Origin: Ensifer sp. Root278
GTDB lineage: Bacteria > Pseudomonadota > Alphaproteobacteria > Rhizobiales > Rhizobiaceae
DNA length: 64,000 bases
NCBI RefSeq assembly: GCF_001429285.1
Contig: NZ_LMJJ01000034.1
Location: 125,159-189,158 of the forward strand
Direction of reading: 5' to 3'
Part shown: positions 9,190 through 15,355 of the stretch, piece by piece
Numbering within the stretch: the first letter of the stretch is position 1
Layout of the letters: every line of letters starts with the position of its first letter
Notes under the pieces: model-generated
The model's input: only the letters and a program-made list of their open reading frames with translations
Told to the model about the DNA's origin: nothing
Database searches by the model: none
Program-made: the position numbers and the translations under genes

Positions 9190-9690
9190 ATGTTTTATCC
9201 GCAGAAATCCGGTTACATTCTGCCTCAAGACTTCACTGTCGTCTCGACGGTCTATGAGAAGGTCGTGAATGCGCGCGCAATAAGCCGCCAAAGCGACGAG
9301 GGGGAGTGGCTGGCTCGCCGCACCCTCGAATTGTTCATGAGCGGCACGCGTGATGCGCGGGAACTCGAAGCGCGCTTGAAGGAGGTCAGCCTTTCGATTG
9401 ACCACACGATGACGGCCAGCGGCGGCACCACCGTCGTAGATTTGTTGCCCGACTTGTCGGCATGGGCGCGGAGCCTGACTGCCTCGCCGAGAGAGGCGAC
9501 TGCTCTCACCGAACAAACGCTCGAATATGCCATCGACCATATAGAAGAATTCATTGCTATCTCGGACGTCAGAGGGTGGTTGGTGCGCCTGATGGTGGAG
9601 CTCCGCCTGGGCCGTCGACAGTTGCAAAGATCAGCGCTTAATAGAGATGGTAAACCTCCATCTCCTCGGCCCGCTGGCCGACCCTCTTAA
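9190..9690 (+). CDS. Small helical protein, single copy of the SGTR repeat domain
   Basis: Unrecognised protein of 166 residues; ATG 9190 is chosen over 9157 because GGGAGG sits just upstream. Residues about 8-62 align without gaps to both halves of the duplicated protein at 14654: an ILP start, a V..V core, then SR.S...E..ARR......SGTR.....L. The remainder is helical and unmatched. Its 3' end overlaps the ligase gene tail-to-tail by 53 bp. No catalytic motif is seen. Lies 0.3 kb inside attL, so part of the cargo arm. Confidence 0.65.
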   Translation: MFYPQKSGYILPQDFTVVSTVYEKVVNARAISRQSDEGEWLARRTLELFMSGTRDARELEARLKEVSLSIDHTMTASGGTTVVDLLPDLSAWARSLTASPREATALTEQTLEYAIDHIEEFIAISDVRGWLVRLMVELRLGRRQLQRSALNRDGKPPSPRPAGRPS

Positions 9691-10612
9691 ATGACGGATG
9701 CCGCAGTTTGCCGTCCTGTGTCCAGGCTCGGTACTCGACCTCCGCCACGAGCAGCGGTTCGGAGAAGATCGCACCCTTGCGTTTCAGTGCCACCGGCGGC
9801 CGCCCCGCGGGGATAGCATCGAGCAGTTCGCGAAGCTGCACCGATTCCTTGTTGCTCCACCCGGTACCGCAGCCGCCGACGTAGACGAGGCCGTCGCCCG
9901 TCTTGGCAGCCAGCAGCAGGCGACCGATCGCACCTGGCACCGTCGATCGCTCATAGCCGACGATCACGAAGCTGTCGCGCCGCGTGCATTTGATCTTGAG
10001 CCATTCCGGCCGGCGGCCCGACCGATAGGGCTTGTCTCGACGCTTTGCGATGATGCCTTCGAGGCCGAGCTCGCAAGCGGCGCGAAAGAACTCGGCGCCC
10101 TCGGCGTGCACCTCCTCCGAGAAGCGAATCGCGCCAGTCCTGCCGGCGACGATCGGTTCGAGCAGTTGCCGGCGCTCGACTAAGGGCATCATCCGGAGGT
10201 CTTGGCCGTCGAGATAGAGAAGATCGAAGGCGAAGAAGATGATCTCTGCGGCATCGTGCAGGCTCGGACGCCTGCCGACCGCGCGCTGCAGCAGACCAAA
10301 ATCGGAGCGGCCCTGGTCGTCGAGCACGACAGCCTCGCCATCAATGATCATTGTCGCATGGCCGAGCTCGCGCGCCTCGGTGACGATCGAGCCGAACTTC
10401 TTGGACCAATCATATCCGCCGCGCGTGATCGCCCTCACCTCGCTTGGCTCGACGTGCACCGCCAGTCGGTACCCGTCCCACTTCACCTCGAAGGCCCACT
10501 CCGGACCCTTCGGCGGCTTGTCGACGAGGGTTGCGACGCAGGGATCGACCCGCCGCGGCATCGGCTCGGACAGCGGTGTGGGAGTTGATCTCTTCCGAGG
10601 TGTTTTAGCCAT
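9638..10612 (-). CDS. ATP-dependent DNA ligase (LigD ligase-domain family)
   Basis: Stand-alone ligase of 324 residues, the size of the LigD adenylation plus OB domains without polymerase or nuclease domains. Motif I is EVKWDGYR with the adenylated Lys at 44; motif III FFAFDLLYLDG, motif IV EGIIAKRRD and motif V WLKIKC are all present, so it should be active. It would seal nicks or double-strand breaks. No Ku gene is visible in the window. In S. meliloti some non-homologous end-joining genes are reported under the general stress sigma factor RpoE2, which fits the stress promoters in this arm. Confidence 0.88.
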   Translation of the reverse strand: MAKTPRKRSTPTPLSEPMPRRVDPCVATLVDKPPKGPEWAFEVKWDGYRLAVHVEPSEVRAITRGGYDWSKKFGSIVTEARELGHATMIIDGEAVVLDDQGRSDFGLLQRAVGRRPSLHDAAEIIFFAFDLLYLDGQDLRMMPLVERRQLLEPIVAGRTGAIRFSEEVHAEGAEFFRAACELGLEGIIAKRRDKPYRSGRRPEWLKIKCTRRDSFVIVGYERSTVPGAIGRLLLAAKTGDGLVYVGGCGTGWSNKESVQLRELLDAIPAGRPPVALKRKGAIFSEPLLVAEVEYRAWTQDGKLRHPSFKRVGQRAEEMEVYHLY

Positions 10613-10670
10613 GACGCATTAACGCACGAACCAGCGAAAACGTCTAAGCTGCTGCACAAGGAGGAACGCC

Positions 10671-10934
10671 ATGCCGAAACAGCCGATATTTTCAGCCCCC
10701 AAGCGCGGTGAAGCTTATCCCGATCGAGATCTAGATTGCCAAATGGCGATGGAGGAAGTGTTCCGGGCAGTGGCTGAGGAAGCGCAGGCCGCTGGCTGGT
10801 CTGAGCGAGAGGTCGCCGTCGCGCTGATCGAGCTTGCACATAATCATTGGTTCGCGCTGGACGCCAAGGACCGCATGTTCGACGAGGCCGCCGGCGTGCT
10901 CCTTCGCAAAGCAAAGCCAGCGGCGGTGCATTGA
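10671..10934 (+). CDS. Conserved-type hypothetical protein, 87 aa
   Basis: Short, mostly helical protein with no recognised motif (about 87 residues; acidic middle, AVALIELAHNHWFALDAKD). The AAGGAGG ribosome site 9 nt before ATG and normal codon use support a real gene. It is divergent from the DNA ligase with 58 bp between starts, so the two may share a control region. Function unknown. Confidence 0.65.
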   Translation: MPKQPIFSAPKRGEAYPDRDLDCQMAMEEVFRAVAEEAQAAGWSEREVAVALIELAHNHWFALDAKDRMFDEAAGVLLRKAKPAAVH

Positions 10935-10937
10935 AGG

Positions 10938-11249
10938 CTAGGCCGCGCCCCTCCTCTGATCTCCATCCGCCGGCGGGATAAAGACCACCGACACCAGACG
11001 CGACCCGCAGCGGGGGCACCGGAGCCGGGAAGCAAGTATTGCGAGGGGAAAGTCGCGGCCGCGCGTCGTGACGAGCGTCAGCATATCGAGATCATAGGTC
11101 CATGTGCATTCGCGGATAGACTTCAGGCCCTCGCGCTTGCCGTAGGCGCAGCGCGCCTTGAGGCGCCATCCGAGGCTGAAGGCTTCACCGATTGTCTCGA
11201 CCATGAGGTTGAGATAATGTAAGAACAAAAGAAGAACAATCTTTAGCAT
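10938..11249 (-). CDS. Small zinc-ribbon-like hypothetical protein
   Basis: The frame is open to 11450, but the start at 11249 is preferred because upstream codons overlap the opposite-strand gene at 11284. About 103 residues: a hydrophobic start (MLKIVLLLFL), a Lys/Arg-rich middle, and CPRCG near the C-terminus, which could be one half of a metal knuckle. A later start at the internal MVETIG is possible. Convergent with the 87-aa gene at 10671 (4 bp apart). Function unknown. Confidence 0.45.
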   Translation of the reverse strand: MLKIVLLLFLHYLNLMVETIGEAFSLGWRLKARCAYGKREGLKSIRECTWTYDLDMLTLVTTRGRDFPLAILASRLRCPRCGSRLVSVVFIPPADGDQRRGAA

Positions 11250-11256
11250 TCGAATT

Positions 11257-11270
11257 CCCCAAATTTGGGG
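11257..11270. promoter_or_regulatory. Perfect 14-bp palindrome CCCCAAATTTGGGG
   Basis: Sits in the 34-bp gap between divergent starts at 11249 (minus) and 11284 (plus), where an operator would be expected. The related string CCCCAAATTTTAGG occurs at about 13168 and 15614 upstream of the duplicated 88-aa genes. Confidence 0.4.
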
Positions 11271-11283
11271 AGGGAGGCCTACT

Positions 11284-11427
11284 GTGAGCGACGATCCGTC
11301 CGCCGCAAAGAAGTCAACCGAAGGCCCCCGGGCGCACCTCTGCGAGCACCCTGGCTGCAAGAAATGGGGCGGCTTCGGCTTTCCGGCCGGCGGTCTGGCC
11401 TCCGTCGAAGCAGGCGTGATCCCATGA
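11284..11427 (+). CDS. 47-aa CEHPGC zinc-knuckle-like protein
   Basis: Starts GTG at 11284 and ends TGA at 11425-11427, overlapping the next ATG as ATGA, a usual sign of translational coupling. It encodes 47 residues with AHLCEHPGCKKWGGFGFP, a C-x4-C pattern next to His and a Trp/Gly/Phe patch, possibly a small metal-binding fold. Too short for most gene callers. Function unknown. Confidence 0.5.
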   Translation: MSDDPSAAKKSTEGPRAHLCEHPGCKKWGGFGFPAGGLASVEAGVIP

Positions 11428-11834
11428 CCGATCACAAGCACCTTGATCAAGGCATCTACATCCGCCTCGTGACCACACGGGAGCCCATAAAGCGAGCGTT
11501 CGCCGGCACTGGTCGATCACGGCGGCGCGAGAAATCGAGCGCTCATTGGATTGCTCAGTCCATCGTCACCGGCATCCGCGGCAATCACCGTCTCGAGCGG
11601 GACGGTGTGGTAATAGACGAAGCAGAGATCGTCGAACTATTGGCGGACGAACTCTGGAAGGTGCCCGAGGCGATAGCCAAGGATTTCGTCGGCATTGATG
11701 CCAGCAAACGGGACGATGCCAAGGCGGCGATCACGCATGCGCTGCTAACGGCCCTGACCAGCCGGTTCGAATGCACGTTCTTTCAGCCGGAGTATCGCGG
11801 CATGGGGCCATCGGCCTATCCGTCGTGTCGTTGA
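11424..11834 (+). CDS. Hypothetical protein, 136 aa
   Basis: ATG 11424 is coupled to the preceding 47-aa gene through an ATGA overlap; the longer frame from 11265 is out of step with that gene and is rejected. Residues 1-40 are basic, followed by a helical region with an acidic VVIDEAEIVELLADELWKV stretch and a C-terminal TSRFECTFFQPEYRG. No family recognised. Followed at 11849 by the first EcfG-type promoter. Confidence 0.55.
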   Translation: MTDHKHLDQGIYIRLVTTREPIKRAFAGTGRSRRREKSSAHWIAQSIVTGIRGNHRLERDGVVIDEAEIVELLADELWKVPEAIAKDFVGIDASKRDDAKAAITHALLTALTSRFECTFFQPEYRGMGPSAYPSCR

Positions 11835-11848
11835 CAAAAAAACGGCGC

Positions 11849-11873
11849 GGAACGACTTTGATGACCGTGCGTT
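11849..11873 (+). promoter_or_regulatory. EcfG/RpoE2-type promoter (GGAAC-N16-CGTT)
   Basis: GGAAC at 11849-11853 and CGTT at 11870-11873 with 16 nt between match the general-stress sigma factor promoter of alphaproteobacteria exactly. Transcription should begin near 11880 and meet a terminator at 11921-11957, with no gene between. Confidence 0.65.
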
Positions 11874-11879
11874 ATTAGA

Positions 11880-11957
11880 CCGGGCTCCGTTTCTTCCGGG
11901 GCTCTGCCACCCTTCCTTCTGGCCCCGGTCGACGCGTTTCGGGGCCATTCTTTTTTT
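11880..11957 (+). ncRNA. Candidate stress sRNA 1 (about 78 nt)
   Basis: Bounded by the promoter above and the hairpin GGCCCCG/CGGGGCC (11921-11927, 11940-11946) followed by ATTCTTTTTTT. A second, competing hairpin CCGGGGC (11896-11902) with 11921-11928 would present an 18-nt C/U-rich loop containing ACCCTTCCTTCT, complementary to Shine-Dalgarno-like purine tracts. No open reading frame of note. Inference from promoter plus terminator only; an mRNA leader is excluded by the T-run but read-through is possible. Confidence 0.5.
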
Positions 11958-11977
11958 GGCTCGCTCCCTGCCTGCTG

Positions 11978-12002
11978 GGAACCTTTTCGCCGTATGTGCG
12001 TT
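11978..12002 (+). promoter_or_regulatory. EcfG/RpoE2-type promoter
   Basis: GGAAC 11978-11982, 16-nt spacer, CGTT 11999-12002: exact match. It lies 20 bp after the terminator of candidate sRNA 1. Confidence 0.65.
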
Positions 12003-12008
12003 TCTGGC

Positions 12009-12114
12009 GTGTCCTGATCCCGACCCCCCCTCGGGGCAGGCCGGCTTCACCAAATCCCCGGAGTGAAGTCCGAAGGAGCCTCTGGCCTCGTCACCCCGAC
12101 GAGGCCATTTCTTT
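12009..12114 (+). ncRNA. Candidate stress sRNA 2 (about 105 nt)
   Basis: Begins after the promoter at 11978-12002. It contains the hairpin CCCGA/TCGGG with a loop of seven C residues (12019-12035), then ends at the strong hairpin GGCCTCGTC/GACGAGGCC (12084-12092, 12098-12106) followed by ATTTCTTT. C-rich exposed loops are typical of alphaproteobacterial sRNAs that bind ribosome sites. No convincing ORF. Confidence 0.5.
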
Positions 12115-12152
12115 GCGCAGTCTCCATAGGCGAAGGAAAGCGCACGCGGCTG

Positions 12153-12177
12153 GGAACAATGCTCGTACGGACGGGTT
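12153..12177 (+). promoter_or_regulatory. EcfG-type promoter of the BON gene (GGAAC-N16-GGTT)
   Basis: GGAAC 12153-12157 and GGTT 12174-12177, spacing 16; one mismatch in the -10 element. The BON gene starts 27 nt downstream, a normal leader length. Confidence 0.55.
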
Positions 12178-12203
12178 GGAACTCCAATAAAGGAGTTCTG
12201 GCG

Positions 12204-12602
12204 ATGATCCTAATCCCACCCGAATTTGGCTGTCGCGCCGGGGAGGGGTCTGATTCCTCGGGACTTATCGCCTCCCTAAAATATGCGCTGGCGGCCGAAG
12301 CTCCATTTGATACGCAAGGCCTCTGCTTTAGAGTGCTCGGAAACAGCGTCGTGATCGAGGGCCAAGTAAGTGCCCCCGGCGCGGACGAGTTTATCCGCAG
12401 GGTGGCTGAGGATATAGCGGGCGCCGATCGGGTTGTCGTACGTGTCGGGTGTCCCGTCGGACCATTTCCGAACGGTCCACTGGATAAAGGTTCGGACCCC
12501 GGCGACCGAAGCCTGGCCATCGGAGCGAAAATTGCGCAACGGGTGGTAGTAGTCCCGCCTCCCCGTCTGCGGAGTTGGTTGGATAAAAAAAGGCCCCGCT
12601 GA
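12204..12602 (+). CDS. BON-domain protein
   Basis: 132 residues; ATG 12204 is preceded by AGGAG at 12191. Residues about 18-80 look like a BON domain: helix (LIASLKYALAAE), strand CFRVLGNSVVIEGQV with the domain's typical VxGxV turn, helix ADEFIRRVAEDI, strand DRVVVRV. BON domains bind phospholipid surfaces and are common in stress proteins. No signal peptide is seen, so cytosolic. Upstream EcfG-type promoter at 12153. Its 3' end converges on the minus-strand sRNA terminator. Confidence 0.65.
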   Translation: MILIPPEFGCRAGEGSDSSGLIASLKYALAAEAPFDTQGLCFRVLGNSVVIEGQVSAPGADEFIRRVAEDIAGADRVVVRVGCPVGPFPNGPLDKGSDPGDRSLAIGAKIAQRVVVVPPPRLRSWLDKKRPR

Positions 12603-12745
12603 ACGGGACCTGAGGCGAACCGGCGCCCGGCTTTTGCCGAGAAACTGCGAGCATCAATAACCTCGGTAGGCCCCACACCTAGCGGGGACGCTAATGGCAG
12701 CGGGGCCTAGAGGCGCCTCGATCGACCGGGTTGAGGATCGAGAGC
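12585..12745 (-). ncRNA. Candidate minus-strand stress sRNA, copy A (about 160 nt)
   Basis: Runs from an EcfG promoter (12753-12777, minus) to a terminator hairpin at 12592-12610 (stem GGTCCCG/CGGGGCC) followed on the minus strand by seven T (12585-12591). Inner hairpins include CGGC/GCCG around 12630 and AGGCCCC/GGGGCCT about 12669-12710. The whole unit is repeated at 15185-15348. No plausible ORF is conserved on this strand (frames break between copies), so a non-coding RNA is favoured. Confidence 0.55.
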
Positions 12746-12752
12746 AGCTGAA

Positions 12753-12777
12753 AACGTAGGGCGGCGGAAAAGGTTCC
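12753..12777 (-). promoter_or_regulatory. EcfG-type promoter, minus strand, sRNA copy A
   Basis: Plus strand reads AACG (12753-12756)-N16-GTTCC (12773-12777), i.e. GGAAC-N16-CGTT on the minus strand: exact match. The inverted repeat 12781-12798 lies directly upstream of the -35 element. Confidence 0.65.
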
Positions 12778-12843
12778 ACCATGGGACTTCAGTCCCATAT
12801 GGCCGCGCAAAGGTCGTAGGTTCGTTGTCGCACCGCCGCATAG

Positions 12844-12868
12844 GGAACATTCCGCATCGGCGACCGTT
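12844..12868 (+). promoter_or_regulatory. EcfG/RpoE2-type promoter
   Basis: GGAAC 12844-12848 and CGTT 12865-12868, spacer 16: exact match. This segment (12800-13014) is missing from the duplicated copy B. Confidence 0.65.
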
Positions 12869-12874
12869 GTGCAT

Positions 12875-13003
12875 TGCCGATGACCGCACGGATCAAAGGC
12901 TGGGGTTCCATCGACAGTTTTAAGAATGCGGCCCCTTATGTTACACGATCGGTATAGTACGCGCGCTCTGAGGCCCCGTCGGAAACGACGGGGCCATTTC
13001 TTT
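12875..13003 (+). ncRNA. Candidate stress sRNA 3 (about 130 nt)
   Basis: Begins after the promoter at 12844-12868 and ends at a perfect 9-bp hairpin GGCCCCGTC/GACGGGGCC (12972-12980, 12987-12995) followed by ATTTCTTT, the same terminator style as sRNAs 1 and 2. The interior holds no gene. The next gene starts 245 nt after the terminator, so a simple leader is unlikely. Confidence 0.45.
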
Positions 13004-13014
13004 GAGGCAAGCAC

Positions 13015-13555
13015 CTCGGACTTAGGTCTGATAACTCCCCCGCAAAGGTCCTACCCGCATTGCCGAATCTCATTCGCGTTGCCATTCCTAGTTGAGCGTC
13101 AACCGCACTTGGCGCGAGTGACCCCGGAGCGCGTCTGCGCGCTCTGGGGTCCGGCTCTCTACCCCCAAATTTTAGGAACCATTTCTGCGCCTAGCGGATC
13201 TACTTAGTGCCGCCCTACCCTTCCTGCTGGATCAAAGGAGGATTGAGATGGCCCAAAGCAAGCGCCGAATGATGAAGCCGAGCGAAATACCAGATTTCGT
13301 GTCTGAGCTGATTGCGGACGGCTGGGAGATCACCGCCATAGGCCACGACAAGTACGTGCTTGGCGATATCGAGGAACAGCATCGAGCAAGAGACGAACTC
13401 GACCGCATAACCGAAAAGTACGGCGACCGCGATAGCCTGAAGCTGGAGATTGTCGCCTACCTCTGGTCGATCGGGCGATACATAGAGATTGCCTCAGAAG
13501 GCACGCGGCATTAGCGCCCACCGAAGCACTAGGCTCAGTACCCATTACTCTGGCA
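13015..13555. repeat. Segmental duplication module 2, copy A (88-aa gene and its leader)
   Basis: Matches 15489-16011. Copy A keeps a hairpin CCCCGGAGCGCG/CGCGCTCTGGGG (13122-13148) that copy B has lost by a 24-nt deletion between TCT repeats. At its right end copy A runs into CCTGTTTGTGTGGT (about 13567), a 14-nt match to the start of the GFA gene that follows copy B. Confidence 0.8.
13248..13514 (+). CDS. 88-aa hypothetical protein, copy A
   Basis: Begins MAQSKRRMMKPSEIPDFVSE after a strong AAAGGAGG site. About 90% identical in protein to the gene at 15701, the other half of the duplication. A basic N-terminus is followed by a predicted alpha/beta segment and a helix HRARDELDRITEKYGDRD. 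No family recognised. Preceded by about 230 nt of leader shared with copy B, and in part with the region before 14654. A GGAAC at 13176 lacks a matching -10 element, so the promoter is unclear. Confidence 0.7.
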   Translation: MAQSKRRMMKPSEIPDFVSELIADGWEITAIGHDKYVLGDIEEQHRARDELDRITEKYGDRDSLKLEIVAYLWSIGRYIEIASEGTRH

Positions 13556-13623
13556 GGCTGCAACCACCTGTTTGTGTGGTGAACAGCGCGGGCCGATTTC
13601 GCCTTGCATCTGGCGATTTCAAC

Positions 13624-13648
13624 GGAACCTGGAAGGTGCCGGGACGTT
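13624..13648 (+). promoter_or_regulatory. EcfG/RpoE2-type promoter of the YidB-like gene
   Basis: GGAAC 13624-13628, N16, CGTT 13645-13648: exact match, 78 nt before the ATG at 13727. Confidence 0.65.
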
Positions 13649-13726
13649 GACGGTTATGCGACCCACGGCGGCGACCCGAAAGAGCCGCAGCGATCATCAA
13701 ACAACAACACGTCAGGGAGACGAGCA

Positions 13727-14287
13727 ATGGTTAGCAACGCATTGAAGGCGCTTCTGGGGGTTCTGGCGGTCGCCGGCTACCAGAACCGGGATAAAATTGG
13801 CGAGTTGTTGAAGGGGCTCAGAAACCCGGCACAACTCGGACCTGATGGTCAACCGCAAGCGGGCGGAGGATTGGGCGATCTTCTCGGAGGACTGGCGGGC
13901 GGCAGCCAAACGGGCATGGGTGGTCTCGGAGGTCTTGGTGGCCTGTTTGGGGGCGCTGCCTCAGGAGGTGGGCTCGGTGGAAGTCTTGGCGAGTTGCTCC
14001 GGCAGTTTGAACAGAAGGGGCACGGCGAAACGGCTAACTCATGGGTTCGCCCCGGGGAGAATAAGCCAGTCGGCGATCGCGAGCTGTCCGAGGTGCTTGG
14101 CCCAGAGGTGCTCAACGACCTCTCGGCACGCACAGGCCTGCCCCCCGCGGAAATTCTAAGCCGTTTGAGCCGCGAACTTCCGACGGCCGTTGACGATCTC
14201 ACTCCGAACGGCCAGTTGCCATCTGATGTGGATGACGAGGCAGGCGCGCCCGGCTCCGTCCCGTCGGTGAAGCCCCAGATCGTGTGA
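13727..14287 (+). CDS. YidB-like protein (DUF937 family)
   Basis: 186 residues; ATG 13727 follows CAGGGAGACGAG. The layout is typical of YidB/DUF937: an N-terminal helix (SNALKALLGVLAVAGYQNRDKI), a long Gly/Leu-rich linker (about 45-105), then a C-terminal helical part (LSEVLGPEVLNDLSARTGLPPAEILSRLSRELP) and an acidic tail. Function of the family is unknown; members are often stress-induced, in line with the exact EcfG promoter upstream. Probably cytosolic. Confidence 0.75.
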   Translation: MVSNALKALLGVLAVAGYQNRDKIGELLKGLRNPAQLGPDGQPQAGGGLGDLLGGLAGGSQTGMGGLGGLGGLFGGAASGGGLGGSLGELLRQFEQKGHGETANSWVRPGENKPVGDRELSEVLGPEVLNDLSARTGLPPAEILSRLSRELPTAVDDLTPNGQLPSDVDDEAGAPGSVPSVKPQIV

Positions 14288-14362
14288 GGCCACGACGTTC
14301 CGGCATTAGATTCAGGTGATTAAGTGTACTAGGGCTCGTTGGAACAGTATCTCTCTCTTTTT

Positions 14363-14390
14363 GGCCCCGCCCCATCGGGGCCATTTCTTT
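14363..14390 (+). terminator. Orphan terminator of the sRNA type
   Basis: GGCCCCG/CGGGGCC hairpin (14363-14369, 14376-14382) followed by ATTTCTTT, the same style as the three sRNA terminators. A GGAAC lies at 14339 but no CGTT follows, so this may be a decayed unit, or the terminator of the YidB-like gene. Confidence 0.6.
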
Positions 14391-14653
14391 CCCTGCACGG
14401 AAAGATTGATTTAGGGCATTGTCAAATAGAAAGTGAGCCGCCATTACTGGTTGAGCGTCATCACACCGTTGACGCTAGGCCCCCAGGGCGCGACCCGCCC
14501 CAAGCACTGCGCGCTCTGGGGTCCACCCGGCGAACTCTTCGGGTATTGCGTTGTCATCAGTTCGGCGCATACTTCAACATCGCTGGGCAGTTATTAGGGC
14601 CCCGACGACTGGAAGACGTCACGCTTTCGCCCCAGGTTACAGGAGGTCGCGTG

Positions 14654-15145
14654 ATGTCCCTCACGACCAATTCAAAGGTACTTCTCCCTCACGAAATCAA
14701 CCAGATCGAACAGATCTTCGTGGACGTCCTGCGCGGGCTCGGCCTGTCGCGGAATAGTGAGGCCGCAGAGGCAATCGCAAGACGCATTATTAGCTGTTAC
14801 CAAAGCGGCACTCGGGAGAGCGGCGCTCTGAAACACATGATCGGCTACTATAAATCGGCGGCTCTGGAAGAGAACGCGGACTCGCTTTCGCACGGCAACC
14901 AGGCGGTTTCGATCCGGGAGATTGCCGACCAACCACTCAGCGCCGACGAACTTGACATGCTCCAACGGACATTCGATCGAGTGTGCATCTGGTGCAGCAT
15001 CCCGCGATACGGAAAACGTGCCGATCGGCTGGCCCGCCACATTACCGAACAGTTCCGGCAAGGCTTGTGGGATGAAGCCGCTCTTTTCGAGAGTGCCATG
15101 TGGTTGGAGGGAAATTTACACGTCACCCGCACACATGACGCTTGA
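14654..15145 (+). CDS. Duplicated SGTR-type helical repeat protein
   Basis: 163 residues; ATG 14654 has a perfect AGGAGGT 7 nt upstream. Two tandem copies of a helical unit of about 55 residues: about 10-66 (LLPHEINQIEQIFVDVLRGL..SRNSEAAEAIARR..SGTR) and about 95-150 (LSADELDMLQRTFDRV..PRYGKRADRLARH). Each aligns without gaps to residues 8-62 of the gene at 9190. No catalytic motif. Function unknown. The leader (14440-14525) shares an 18-nt string and a GGTTGAGCGTCA motif with the leaders of the two 88-aa genes. Confidence 0.7.
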   Translation: MSLTTNSKVLLPHEINQIEQIFVDVLRGLGLSRNSEAAEAIARRIISCYQSGTRESGALKHMIGYYKSAALEENADSLSHGNQAVSIREIADQPLSADELDMLQRTFDRVCIWCSIPRYGKRADRLARHITEQFRQGLWDEAALFESAMWLEGNLHVTRTHDA

Positions 15146-15184
15146 TTGCCACCCACTTCCTGGCCCCGTCCTCGCCTTTCGAAT

Positions 15185-15348
15185 AAAAAAACGGCCCCGC
15201 TGAAGCAGGACCGGCGAGGTGAACCAGCGCCCGGCTTTTGCCGAGAATTGCGAGCATCATTCACCTCGGTAGGCCCCACACCTAGCGGGGACGCTAATGG
15301 CAGCCGGGCCTAGAGGCGCCTCGATCGACCGGGTTGAGGATCGAGAGC
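15185..15348 (-). ncRNA. Candidate minus-strand stress sRNA, copy B (about 164 nt)
   Basis: Second copy of the sRNA at 12585. Terminator stem GGTCCTGC/GCGGGGCC (15193-15212; two G-U pairs keep the stem despite substitutions), then seven T on the minus strand. The promoter is at 15356-15380. It converges on the end of the 14654 gene. Confidence 0.55.
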
Positions 15349-15355
15349 ATTACAA

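Larger units (their letters stand above)
12583..12799. repeat. Segmental duplication module 1, copy A (sRNA module)
   Basis: Near-identical to 15183-15407. Covers the minus-strand terminator, sRNA body, EcfG promoter and an adjacent dyad. The dyad differs between copies but stays paired: stem ATGGGAC/GTCCCAT here, ATGGGG/CCCCAT in copy B. Confidence 0.8.

Noticed and set aside
12694-12759. 22-codon plus ORF (MAAGPRGASIDR) conserved in both duplication copies
   Set aside because: Conservation is explained by DNA identity and it lies antisense to the sRNA candidate; no ribosome site.
13176-13201. GGAAC at 13176 (and in copy B at 15629) as EcfG promoters of the 88-aa genes
   Set aside because: Sixteen nt downstream is GGAT, two mismatches from CGTT; not counted.
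14339-14390. Fourth EcfG-sRNA unit
   Set aside because: GGAAC is present and the terminator matches the style, but no CGTT follows; kept only as an orphan terminator.
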